Assembly (NCBI GenBank): GCA_020002185.1
Contig: CM034538.1
Location: forward strand, 2,689,773-2,753,772
Length of the DNA: 64,000 nucleotides
From: Paraescarpia echinospica
Taxonomy: Eukaryota > Annelida > Polychaeta > Sabellida > Siboglinidae
Direction: 5' to 3'
This document shows positions 51,990 through 62,640 of this stretch, piece by piece. The notes under the pieces are model-generated. The model was not told where the DNA came from. It searched no databases and saw only the letters and a list, made by a program, of their open reading frames with translations. Numbering within the stretch: the first letter of the stretch is position 1; each line of letters opens with the position of its first letter. Position numbers and translations under genes: made by a program.

Positions 51990-52260
51990 TCCTACGGGCA
52001 CATGCATGTCCGTGCCAAACAATGTCGTGTGACAGTCTGTTTATTGAGCATATTATTTGGCACGGTGTTCTCCCGTCACGAGCACACGTTCCGTGTATTG
52101 GCCGAGTAGACCGACGCCGCAGACAGATTGATGTCCTGGTAAAACGACCGGTGCTGATGCGGCAAATTAACTTGTTCAACAAACATCAGCGACCGGGTTA
52201 GCAATTTGCGTTAACGAGGTCCCATTAATCTCATTCGATTTGGTATTCTAGGTTTTGTAT
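51990..52260. promoter_or_regulatory. Candidate enhancer with NFI-like palindrome and forkhead site
   Basis: CCGTGCCAAA (52010-52019) is mirrored by TTTGGCACGG (52056-52065), and the forkhead-type TGTTTATT (52038-52045) sits between them. TTCAACAAACATCAG (near 52175) adds a reversed forkhead-like site. GC-richer than its surroundings. Confidence 0.35.
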
Positions 52261-52866
52261 TGTCGTGCAGTTGCTGCCAAACGTCTGGTCGGCACACTGT
52301 ACATTTGGATGTCTCTAATAGTACACAATATACGAATTAACCCATACAATTCACTTAGTTTTCAGATTATTTATTTATTTAAAGGACAAAATAACAAATA
52401 GCACAATACACAAAATATAAACATTAAATATTTATGTATGAAGAACGAGAGAATATTAATCACATATTAATCTTCAGTAGCTTCCAGTATTTTATTATAA
52501 ATGATGTAGGCCATGCATACCAGTTAATGCAATTTACTTTTATGATAATTATATATATATATATATATATATATAATAACACTACAGATACTGTAGAACT
52601 GCTATTTCCAACAAACTAACACAATAATTGTTATATAATATTTACATTGTCGATGGTGTTATACAGCGCCATTGATGAACAATACAATCAATACGTGCCA
52701 AATGTCTTGCTAGACCTTTCAAATTAAAATTGATACATAAGATATTATTCTAACATATCACTTGATGACGCCAGTGTTGAGATAATGGCTTGTGAAAGAG
52801 CATGCAGCGCAGGCAAAACGGCATGAGACGATAAAACCCGTGGCATAATATTCCTCACCTACACAC

Positions 52867-52895
52867 CTTGTTAAATCTTGTTAAATATTGTTAAA
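52867..52895 (+). repeat. Orphan CR1 tail-like repeat
   Basis: CTTGTTAAAT twice and then ATTGTTAAA, the same decamer that ends the CR1 copies in this window, but the upstream sequence shows no CR1 similarity. Confidence 0.5.
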
Positions 52896-52999
52896 CCTCC
52901 CCTCTCCTGCCCAGCTCCCTCCGTCAGGGTCGTGGTGTATTGTTATTCCACCCGTTTCCCAGCCTCGTACCGTTGAGTTCGTCTTTCAGTTGCGGGAAG

Positions 53000-53210
53000 T
53001 CCATTCTAGTCGGCTAATTACAGCGGCACTTTGATGAGCGCCACTGCCACTTCCCTGCCTGGAGATCCCGCGTCAGTGGCCCTCAATGTGGTGGGATTAG
53101 GGAGAAGCCAGCCACTCCAAGTACAAAGGGTGGTCGACGCCAGAGGCGCTTCACAGACGCGCATTACATCGAGATCTGAGCGAAATAAAAATCTTATTAT
53201 CAATCTGAGT
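53000..53210. promoter_or_regulatory. Candidate intergenic regulatory block
   Basis: Unique, GC-richer DNA with GGGATTAGGG (53094-53103, Otx/bicoid-type core), CACTCCAAGTACAAAGG (near 53114; NKX/TCF-like) and CpGs. Both strands have 60-codon open frames without recognisable similarity. Confidence 0.28.
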
Positions 53211-53313
53211 GCTTAAGAAGATATCACAATAAATATCGCACAAAGTGTATTGCACATTTGGTTGTCCCGACCCAAGCGTTCATTTCGGCGGTCAGGGAAG
53301 GAACCGACAGGTG

Positions 53314-53388
53314 GCACGCACGCTCGCATGCTTAAACGCACGCATGCACGCACGCACGCACTCGCTCACTCGCATGCACACACGCACG

Positions 53389-53430
<42 letters not shown>

Positions 53431-53463
53431 AATATACACACACGCACGCTCACACACACACAC
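53314..53463. repeat. (ACGC)n/(AC)n microsatellite
   Basis: Compound simple repeat: CGCACGCACGC, then AC, then a second shorter AC block. Confidence 0.97.
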
Positions 53464-53929
53464 CATATAAACAAGTATTACTTTGTGCAATATTGTGGAC
53501 AGTATATAAGTCGCCCTTCTGAAACAACTGTCAGTTTAACGTATGCTTATTTTGTAAATACGTCTCAAAAGTAAACGTTTCCATGTTTACCTGCGGGAAT
53601 TAACGTTATCTGTTTGTGAAATCCAGGATTAGACACTCTAGGCCTAATGCTAAATACTAGGGTTTTAGCTGCGTTGCAGATCGACATACCACCTAATTAT
53701 CTGCTGCTGATTATATAGTTTTATATAATTTTACCACTCATTGTCAGCGATACAAATAAGCCAGAATATTTACTTGTCCGCTGGACAAGTAAGTTTTGAA
53801 ATATACTTGTCCGCCAAAAAAATTACTTGTCCGAGTGGTTGTCAAGGGGAATCGAAGCTTCGGAAAAAACGTAACAAGTTCTTTCTGATTTGTATGACAA
53901 TAACACAATGTTCTGCTGTTTCGTTGCAT

Positions 53930-54090
53930 GTACATCAGAGTAACGTGTGATCGAAAACACAATTTGATATCATCTGCAAATTTAGAAATTGCAAAATTAT
54001 ATTTGCAATTATTTTCATGTTCATTGTCATTATTATTTATCACGAATATTAAAAGTATGTATACCAATATTTTAGTGACGCTGATACGAA
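53930..54090 (-). mobile_element. Possible reverse-transcriptase relic inside the hAT-like element
   Basis: The minus-strand frame reads VTKILVYILLIFVIN and, after 16 residues, ISKFADDIKL, in the spacing of LFLIYINDL...LKFADDTK of CR1 RT. Only about 50 residues are recognisable. Confidence 0.4.
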
Positions 54091-54108
54091 CACTTCTATT
54101 AATTACAA

Positions 54109-54217
54109 AAAGTGATGCCAAAATTTAACAGCAATATATATATATATATATACATACCATATATATATATATATATATATATCATATAACATTGCTGTTA
54201 AATTTTGGCATCACTTT
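54109..54217. repeat. Perfect 27-bp inverted repeat with TA-rich loop
   Basis: The arms 54109-54135 and 54191-54217 are exact complements (AAAGTGATGCCAAAATTTAA..., ending GCAAT), separated by a TA microsatellite. It could be a small nested palindromic element. Confidence 0.9.
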
Positions 54218-55261
54218 GTCATTGAAGATGCCACTCATCCATCAGGAACACAACCAATGCAAAGCCAGAAAATGTCACAGAAATCATAATAATCTATATA
54301 ATTTTATATTATTTTGTTCAACCTATATGAACTTCAATATTAACAACGTTCTGTATTTTACAAACAAAGATAATATTCAATTGATCAACAGCAAACAAAC
54401 GCATATTTTTCCTAAATGTTATATTACCGTTTCACTGATGATAAAACAGTTTTAACGGTGCGAATTACATTTACCAGGCGGAATATAATTTGTAGATTTA
54501 ATTACGTCGTAACGTTGCTGCCGCGCGCAGAACGCCGCAGTTGGCGGAAGCCGACATGTCAACAGCAGTTGGCACCCCGTCCCCGGCCGCGCGTCTTGCA
54601 TAATTCGGCTTCGAAAACTCGCATTTTATGGTTAAAGTAAATGTTACATAGATACAGCAACACTTCTGAAATGTCATTAATATTCCGTTTATCAACCACC
54701 ACCATAGATTTAGCGGAGATGTTTTAAAAATTGTCACCGATCTGGATCGGCTAACGTTCGATGACTTGGAAGACTGCCGAGTCCGCGTGGGTTAGGCATA
54801 ATAATAATTAAAACTATATCATTATTCAAATGACAGGTAGCGATACCAAGTCTACTATTTTCAAAGTTCATCAAATATGATCCGCGAGTGGAAGCAAGTT
54901 GTACGCCAAACTGAACGATTTACGATTTTGTGAAATGAGTGAGATTTTGTGAGCTAGGTCGGTGTGCTCAGCGGATGACACTGTTAACGCAGGCACTAAA
55001 CTCGGTCGAACACTGACGTACAACACACTGGCGGCGGAACGACAAGACACCGACACGCTAACAAAATTGCAACGCGCGCGATTGCTAGTGAACTTCATTT
55101 GTGTTTGAATTTCTTCAAATAAAAAGTTTGCAATGTTGCACACGTCACTATTTACTGTAAATTTTCACTTGTCCACCGGATAACCATGTAAAGTCATTTT
55201 ACTTGTTCGGGACAAAAATCACTTGTCCTGGACGAACGGACAAGTGCTATTTCGAACGCTG

Positions 55262-56250
55262 ATTATAATTATTAAATCAAATCATAATTATACTGATATA
55301 TTGTACACATCAAACACACATCTCAGTTTATTGCATAATGATAATAATAACGAATGACAATGATAATAATAATTTAGGAAATGCAATTATGTTAGTAAAA
55401 TTGTTATTAAACGTAATTTACTTTTTTAAGTTATACTCGTTCAATAATTCACACCACTCATTGCTTTGTTCCGTCTCGTTATTGTAAATACACTTATACA
55501 GTTTCGCGTAGGCGTTACCCAATATGTTATATTATAAAACTTTACATTAAATGTGTAAAATAGATCGCTACACAACATATCGTTTTACTGACAAATACAT
55601 CTGAAGAATCATCCTGAAATTTTGTAATGCCGTGACAACTGATCAACAACCAACTACATAAACATGCTTCTTTGTTCAAAACAAAATCTTCCACAACAAA
55701 TTATTTATTACAGAAGTAAAATATATCTACCATAAAGACTTTCCATATATATCGTGGTAAATTCGTTGCCAAATATCATCCCCCAATTAATAAATTTTCA
55801 CTGTTTTGTGATACACGCCAATGGCCAATTTTGTTCTGGTGAAATCCGCTCAGACCCGTCATTGAATCTTGGCTTATCGACTTCCGCTATAAAACAAAGA
55901 AGCTTCGTCGCCGACGGCCGTAATCGACACTCCTCTCTCGTCCCAACTGTCGTTTATAGTTTTAGAACTGACTATAAATCGCCCGGTCAAACAAAATGAG
56001 GTAATCCCGGTAACGGAGCGACAATTATACGACGATTGTTACGGCGTCTGGCTGCGACTGGTGCGACATGTGATCTATTCTTATTGTCTTTATACGACCG
56101 ACTGGCGCGAATGGCGTCATGTCCGCACGACCACTGGCTGGCTGAATACAACGTAAGGGTGGTTAGCCAATTGAATATCTTTATCTTAATAACAAATATT
56201 TATTGTGTTATTTTTTCACGATTTGTTCTAGTTTCATTTAATATATTAAC
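55262..56250. other. Intergenic DNA
   Basis: AT-rich to about 55780, then a GC-richer unique interval (55790-56170) with GCTTATCGACTTCCGC and CpGs. No gene is recognised. Confidence 0.5.
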
Positions 56251-56532
56251 GTTATTTCATGCGACGCACAGTAAGTGTGACTATGAACGTGATTATCGTT
56301 ATTTCATGCGACGCACAGTAAGTGTGACTATGAACGTGATTATCGTTATTTCATGCGACGCACAGTAAGTGTGACTATGAACGTAATTATCGTTATTTCA
56401 TGCGACGCACAGTAAGTGTGACTATGAACGTAATTATCGTTATTTCATGCGACGCACAGTGAGTGTGACTATGAACGTGATTATCGTTATTTCATGCGAC
56501 GCACAGTGAGTGTGACTATGAACGTGATTATT
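56251..56532. repeat. 47-bp tandem repeat, 6 copies
   Basis: Units start at 56251, 56298, 56345, 56392, 56439 and 56486. Each contains GTTATTTCATGCGACGCACA and GTGTGACTATGAACGT. Variation is limited to A/G at two positions. There are no spacers, so it is not a CRISPR-type array. Confidence 0.98.
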
Positions 56533-57917
56533 AAGAATAGCGCCGTAACAGTATTGACGTTATCATATTATAAAAACGTGCACACACAAACACACTCCTA
56601 TAAGTATATTCTATAACTATTGACATCGTCAACGTGAGACAGTTTTACTACTTACCGACGTTTACGTCGTGTATGTTCACATGTCCAGTCTGCGTCCAGT
56701 CTGCGTCCAGTCGACGTCCACCCTGTAACGTCCAAGTAGAAAGCCGCTTGAGCAAAAGTGACAACCAGCTGCCCGCTATCAACTTATATGGGCAGTCAGA
56801 CAAGTGAGAAGCAAATTGACATAATAATTACATCTCTATTCCGAGTAGTTTACCTATTGTAAATTTACTTACTTGGTGATAAAGTTGTTGTCTCTAAACA
56901 CATCTTCTAAATAAGTTGATTACCAAATCAGCCGTCGCCATCGGCGCCGATGAAGAAGCGACAAATATTGACTCTCAAACGTACGAGTTTTCTCCAATAC
57001 AATATTGACCTGCACAAATACAGCCGCGTCAACTACTTCTACAAACTTGTCTCTGTGACGGCGGGACGTGTAGACCGTAACTGCATTCGATGGATAATTA
57101 TGTACACAACATTTTTCACATGCACAAAATTATACGGATTTTTTATTTTTTTTGTAATTTAATTATCGTCATTTGGTATGGATTGCATATATAGTCATCA
57201 ACGCTGAACACGGTTGGCGTTGTATTGGTATTGGTGATTATTCTGTATGTGCGAACCTGGTTTTACAGGAGTATAAACATAAAGAAAAGAAAATAGATTA
57301 AATTATTTTGTTATCGCGACGCAATAAATTAGGTAGAGTACATAAACTAAAAATTGCTAAAGTGGGCCAAGAATAATTATTATGGATAGCGCTACGCAAG
57401 GATAAGATAATATCATGTAGCCGAAAAGCCGATTTCGCATCTCACCTCTGAATGGGTTTGTAGGAGACATCTGTCCAGTGTTTCTAATTTGATGGATATT
57501 GACAATTAAAACCATGCGTTGGTCAGTGACGGAAATCGACAGCATCAAACAATTAATTGATTGCCAATCGGACAACGATATCGGGTGTTGTCAAATGTTG
57601 ACACCGCGCGTTGTCAAACAAGCGCCTCGCCAAGGGAGCAAGCTATGTAGTCGCCTCGAACGAGCAAGTATTACGTTTTGTTTAATTGTGGTGTAAATAT
57701 TGAGGAAGTTCACTCGAGGGGAATTCGCGGATAATGTTGCGGCGATAAATATAGACTGGATGGCGATGAGTATTCTATACTAATTACGAGACTGGAACTG
57801 AATACAGTTTCAAATAAAAGTAATCATAATATGGTGTGGACTGCTGCATGTGCCATGGTTTGGGAACCGTTGGTTTTAATGTGTGCATGTGCATGGGCGT
57901 CATCTCTTCTGCTAAAA

Positions 57918-57935
57918 TCTCTCTCTCTCTCTCTT

Positions 57936-58018
<83 letters not shown>
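57918..58018. repeat. (CT)n microsatellite
   Basis: About 100 bp of CT with two early interruptions. Confidence 0.98.
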
Positions 58019-58019
<1 letters not shown>

Positions 58020-61000
58020 ACTCTGTATTGTTCTGTGTGTTTGTTTCCCCTCTCTGTATATACATGTTTGTACTAATCCACTGAATTCGTTTTTTATAGT
58101 TCTACGCCTCGCTTGTCATTTTGCACAATTTTTTTGCATAAGTCACATAAATGCTGAATTCGGCTTAGGATTGTGTGACGATAACTACACGAGAGACTAG
58201 AACTAACTATAGTAAATAACTATAACGACTGCCCAGAGGCAAGCAGCAGTTTGCGTACCGGGTAGTCAGGTAATGTTACCATTCCCATTAAGCAAGAAAG
58301 CAAGACTCGCCGAAGAGGGTGATTGTTACAGCCAGTAATTGTCTCGACAACTCTGTATACACGACGAGACACCTGCACCAATGTCGGTCGGTTTCAAGTT
58401 CTTCCAGCGGCCCGTTCCCTTCCCGCTCCAAGCCCGCCTGTGTACACCGCAATAATGCCGCTCCGCTCACGCTATTGTGATTTCAATTATCTACAAGCAA
58501 ACATGCAGCGAGTGAATTAAGTCTGGTGTTTGCACAACATTCGAGGTGTACATTAACATGTCGGCGTTTATTGCCCGCCATCGACGCAGAAGATCCCCAA
58601 GTCCCTCGCGTGTAGCAACGTTCTATCGAGCACGAAATTGTAGCCAGACTTTCCAACGTTCTTTAACATGTTCAAATATATCTTTTCTTATATACTTATA
58701 CCTATTTTTGTATGATAATCCCTGTAACTTAAGTATCGAGGTGGTGCTCGAAACGATTTTCCAATTGCTCCTTCCAATAAATGTGAGCTCCCTAGCTTGT
58801 TGTCAGTTGTTATAAGTTGTTGATTATCCCTAATTGTTATTATCAAAGGGATTCATGCCGAAGAATATTAATTTGTAAGCGGTCGATGAGTAACTGACCT
58901 AAAATATCACCGTTAGATACTACATTTGCAATAAATAAGCCTATACTAATAACTACACATAAATAATGAAATATCAAGGAGACATATAGATGAGTTAGGT
59001 CTAAATGACGTGTGTGCTTGCTAATAAACAAATATCCTTCCGGAAGCCCATACAGGTTTTCTGTGTTTGAGTTACACACATGTCCTTGCAGTTACGTAAC
59101 TGTATAATAGCATGTGATCCTCATTTTGTCCAAGTGTTCGATGTTTGTTTGGGCCCAATGCTAAATACTAGTACGTAGTATATTTACTGTCAACAATAGT
59201 ATACAGGGTTGAAGTTGAGCGGCGATTTTTGTGTGCAACAATGCGACACTGGATGCATTAGTAATTATAAAACATGGTACACAATAGAATTGATACCCTT
59301 AAAACATGATACTATCGTTGTTCTTAATCTGGTTTTTTTTTAAACACACGATTTTTGGCGGTGACATAACATTTGTGATTTTTACAATGTTTCATTCCAC
59401 ATTATCGATTTGCCAGTTCATTTTCCAAATGACAACCGTCGAATATCCATACAAAATCAAATGTCCGCACATTTGCACTGCGTTATCTCCGTTCTTATCG
59501 CGATATAGCGGAATCGATTGACAAAGGAAACTGACGGATCTCTGCCCGCTGAATGCGGGGCACATTTGACAACTCATATAGCCCACAAGCGGAAATCTCC
59601 GGTCGTCAAAATATATGTCATGCCCCTCTTAACTCAAAAACCGGAAGTCATCTCCTCGTTGAAGCAAATACTCTTATAACCACAAGTGTTATAAAGAAAC
59701 TCAAAGCCCAGTCATGAAAATAAAACACGGAACAGGTCAATATACCCCCGAGGCAGGAGGTCATCAAGCAAGATGGGAAAGGTTTAATTTGAAAAATTAA
59801 CACTGATAGCAAATAAAAACTGTACGACTTTTTCCTTTCCACATAACATAATAACATTGTCATATAAACTCAGTCCAGTCAACGTGTAGATGTTATCCAG
59901 GATTCGACGAACTTAAATCGTTTCATAGTTTCGAGAAAGTGAAATATATAAAGGCGAAACTATAAAAAAAATCGTAATTAAAGAAATTATTGACCAACAA
60001 ATTGTGTTAGATGGAAATATTGACGATGTGGTCACAGATGCCCGCTGACTGACCGGGGCAGTTGCGACACGACTGGGAGGGGGTTTATTGGGGCGTGTAA
60101 CACAGTGTGCGCTCGCGGCACTTTGATAATTCACATTTAAAGTGGGCTATAAAATGCCCCGGAACAAAACAAGACCAATCGTGTCGTCTCCCGGAAGAGT
60201 ACGTATCCGGTATTTGACGTCATTGTAACCCTCCTACACACGACGCCCCCGGGGGTACCCTAGATTATTCCCACAAATATCCCGGGATTATTTAGTGTTC
60301 ATTTCTTCCTATGCCAATTCGAACCATTGTATTCGGCAAATGTTTAGTTCCTTCCGAAGGGAAAGGTATCAAGCGAAAGCGTATAATTGCATATACCTGT
60401 ATACGAATAATTTATAAGGTAAAACGTGACCGAAAAGTTGTTCAGTTACCATAATGACTAATGTTGGGATTTGCGTCTAAATAAAAATGCCAATATTCTC
60501 AATCTTATGTTTTAATATATTGCTATAGTATATTTACTGTTCTTAATTTGAATAAAACTTACATTTGGCAGACAACTAATCATCCGATGAAACGGGTTAT
60601 AGTTCACCCTTAAACTGGAAGATTTACTGTTTTTAATAACTATCATAAAGCGACCTCTATACATGTCGTAAAAGTGGCACATTTATTTTCATCGCAAAAT
60701 TGTGTTACTTCAAAAAGAGTAAAATAAAGACCACGATTGTAACACGGATTTATGTTAATATATTATAAAATTGACAGGTGTTATAAATACAAATGAATTG
60801 AATGTTGCGATATGCCCAAGTCAGTCGTTCAGTTGACCAGTGAAAAGTACTGTCCTCTATTCATATGTGCAGTATAATAATATCTGATGTACTTCAGCTG
60901 TAATTAAACGAAACTCATATTAACTAATTAAAACAATATAGTAAAACAAAACAAAGAAGTGAAAGGGGGTCAGTGACTCCTATTTAGACAGATATGTCGA

Positions 61001-61644
61001 TATCGTAGGAGTCGCAGTGCATCAGGCGGTCACTGATATCGTGGAGCACCGCGTTGCCATGGTCTATTCTTGGCGTCACGAGCGTAATTATCTACAATAT
61101 CACACCGTAATTGTTATATGTAATATGTATTGAATTATAGCTTTAGATCATGATTGTTTAGTACAGGTTTATTTTAGCAACTTTATAGACGTTTTATTTT
61201 ATTACTTACATTTTAATACCTATATTAATCATTACATAAGTATTAGTATTTTAGAAACATTGTTAACACCACTGAACAGAGTTGTAGTTTGGAAATGAGT
61301 GTCTAAATAAAGTTATTATTATTATTACAGTCATTCCAATTTTTTATTTTGTAAGAACGAAGGATGAACATGGTGTCCTGGTCAACGTGTCGCCTGTACT
61401 GCAACAGAATGAACGATTCGAAGCGAGACGGCACGACCCGCACTAGACACCTGTGAATGGGGCTCTCGGGCACTCGCAGCCCGGTGAGACGACAATTGAA
61501 AACACTCGAAAGACGTCACCGCCGCGCCTAGCAGAAAGGTCTTCACCGAACGACTGTTCTTAGCGTCCGGCTGCGAAGCGAACCTTGGACCCGTTGTCAG
61601 AGTGGAGAGTGGGGTAAATATTGTGTAAGTTACTGGACGAGAGC
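58019..61644. other. Intergenic DNA
   Basis: AT-rich unique sequence with GC-richer intervals at 58280-58640, 59380-59640 and 60020-60300. The last includes CCCCCGGGGG and CCCGGGATTATTTAG. No coding similarity. Confidence 0.5.
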
Positions 61645-61920
61645 GTGGGTGGGTAGGTGGATGGGTGGGTGGGTAGGTGGGTGGGTGGGTGGGTAGGTGA
61701 ATGGGTGAGTGGGTGGGTAGGTGGATGGGTGGGTGGGTAGGTGGATGGGTGGGTGGGTGGGTAGGTGGATGGGTGGGTGGGTAGGTGGATGGGTGGGTAG
61801 GTAGGTGGATGGGTGGGTGGGTAGGTGGATGGGTGGGTAGGTGGATGGGTGGGTGGGTAGGTGGATGGGTGGGTGGGTAGGTGGATGGGTGGGTGGGTAG
61901 GTGGATGGGTGGGTGGGTAT
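61645..61920. repeat. G-rich minisatellite (GGTGGATGGGTGGGTGGGTA type)
   Basis: About 276 bp of GGTGGATGGGTGGGTGGGTA units and 12- to 20-bp variants. The plus strand has many closely spaced GGG runs and could fold into G-quadruplexes. The opposite strand is a THP-P repeat frame, an artefact. Confidence 0.97.
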
Positions 61921-62129
61921 GCCGTTCAGTATTAGCAATTCAGCACGACATTTACATGGTATTTAAACTCAACGTGGTTTTAAACCTATAGCGTGTGAAG
62001 AAGTTCTGTAGAGATTGTTTTTACCATGAATCAAGATAGGGTTAAAGAAATAATGTGAACGCCAAATTCAACGTGGCCTAAATTAATAATCATAATTTAA
62101 CTACAGCTTAACGAGGCTCTCTTTCAAAC

Positions 62130-62640
62130 AAGATGGAAGTCGCCGATATGTCGTTTTTTGTTTCATGAGCAAACGCAATAGATTACGTTTTACGGCGTCC
62201 ACAAACGAACGCTCCCAGTTTAATGAGTCGCTCCATGCGGCGGCTGCTGCGAGTCGTAAACGCCAGCAATGTATTTATTACCCAACAACAATAATCCCGT
62301 CCCTCGGCCGCGCCGGACATTGTCCCTAGAGAACTGGACAGTCCGGCAGTAATGTAAGCGCATTTATGGCGACTAGCGTCCAGCTGTTTTAGATGATCGC
62401 CATAAGCGGTGACCAGCTACGAGCGAGCGAGATCAAACAGCGACGAATGAGAGGGCGGGAAAACAGTATAATTTGTCGTCTGCTGTCGCAATGGCAGCGC
62501 TCGAGTGGCGGGTCTAACAGCGTCGAGGGTAACCCGCCATTGAAGTATGTTTGTGTCGCGCTAATCATCAATTAAACTGTTGGTGTTTTGTTCCTGTTTT
62601 ATGTGTCGATTGTTTCGAGACCGCCATTGTTTATGTTGAA
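62130..62640. promoter_or_regulatory. Candidate intergenic regulatory block
   Basis: About 500 bp of CpG-containing unique DNA with CCAGCTGTTTTAG, AATCATCAATTAAAC (near 62563; homeodomain-like) and TGTTTATG (62628-62635; forkhead-like). Frames of 60 codons on both strands show no similarity. Possibly a distal enhancer or the approach to the next gene. Confidence 0.33.

Larger units (their letters stand above)
53745..55261. mobile_element. Non-autonomous hAT-like element, about 1.5 kb
   Basis: The left end CAGCGATACAAATAAG and the complement of the right end, CAGCGTTCGAAATAGC, form imperfect inverted repeats with a CAGNG start typical of hAT elements. ACTTGTCC or its complement is clustered inside both ends (53772, 53783, 53805, 53825; 55167, 55201 variant, 55221, 55238). 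No clear 8-bp target duplication is seen, so the copy is old or the class uncertain. No transposase is recognised. Confidence 0.65.

Noticed and set aside
56251..56532. CRISPR-like array
   Set aside because: Repeats are contiguous without unique spacers and the genome is eukaryotic.
61630..61938. Minus-strand 102-codon Pro/Thr/His repeat frame
   Set aside because: Artefact of the G-rich minisatellite whose units keep the frame open.
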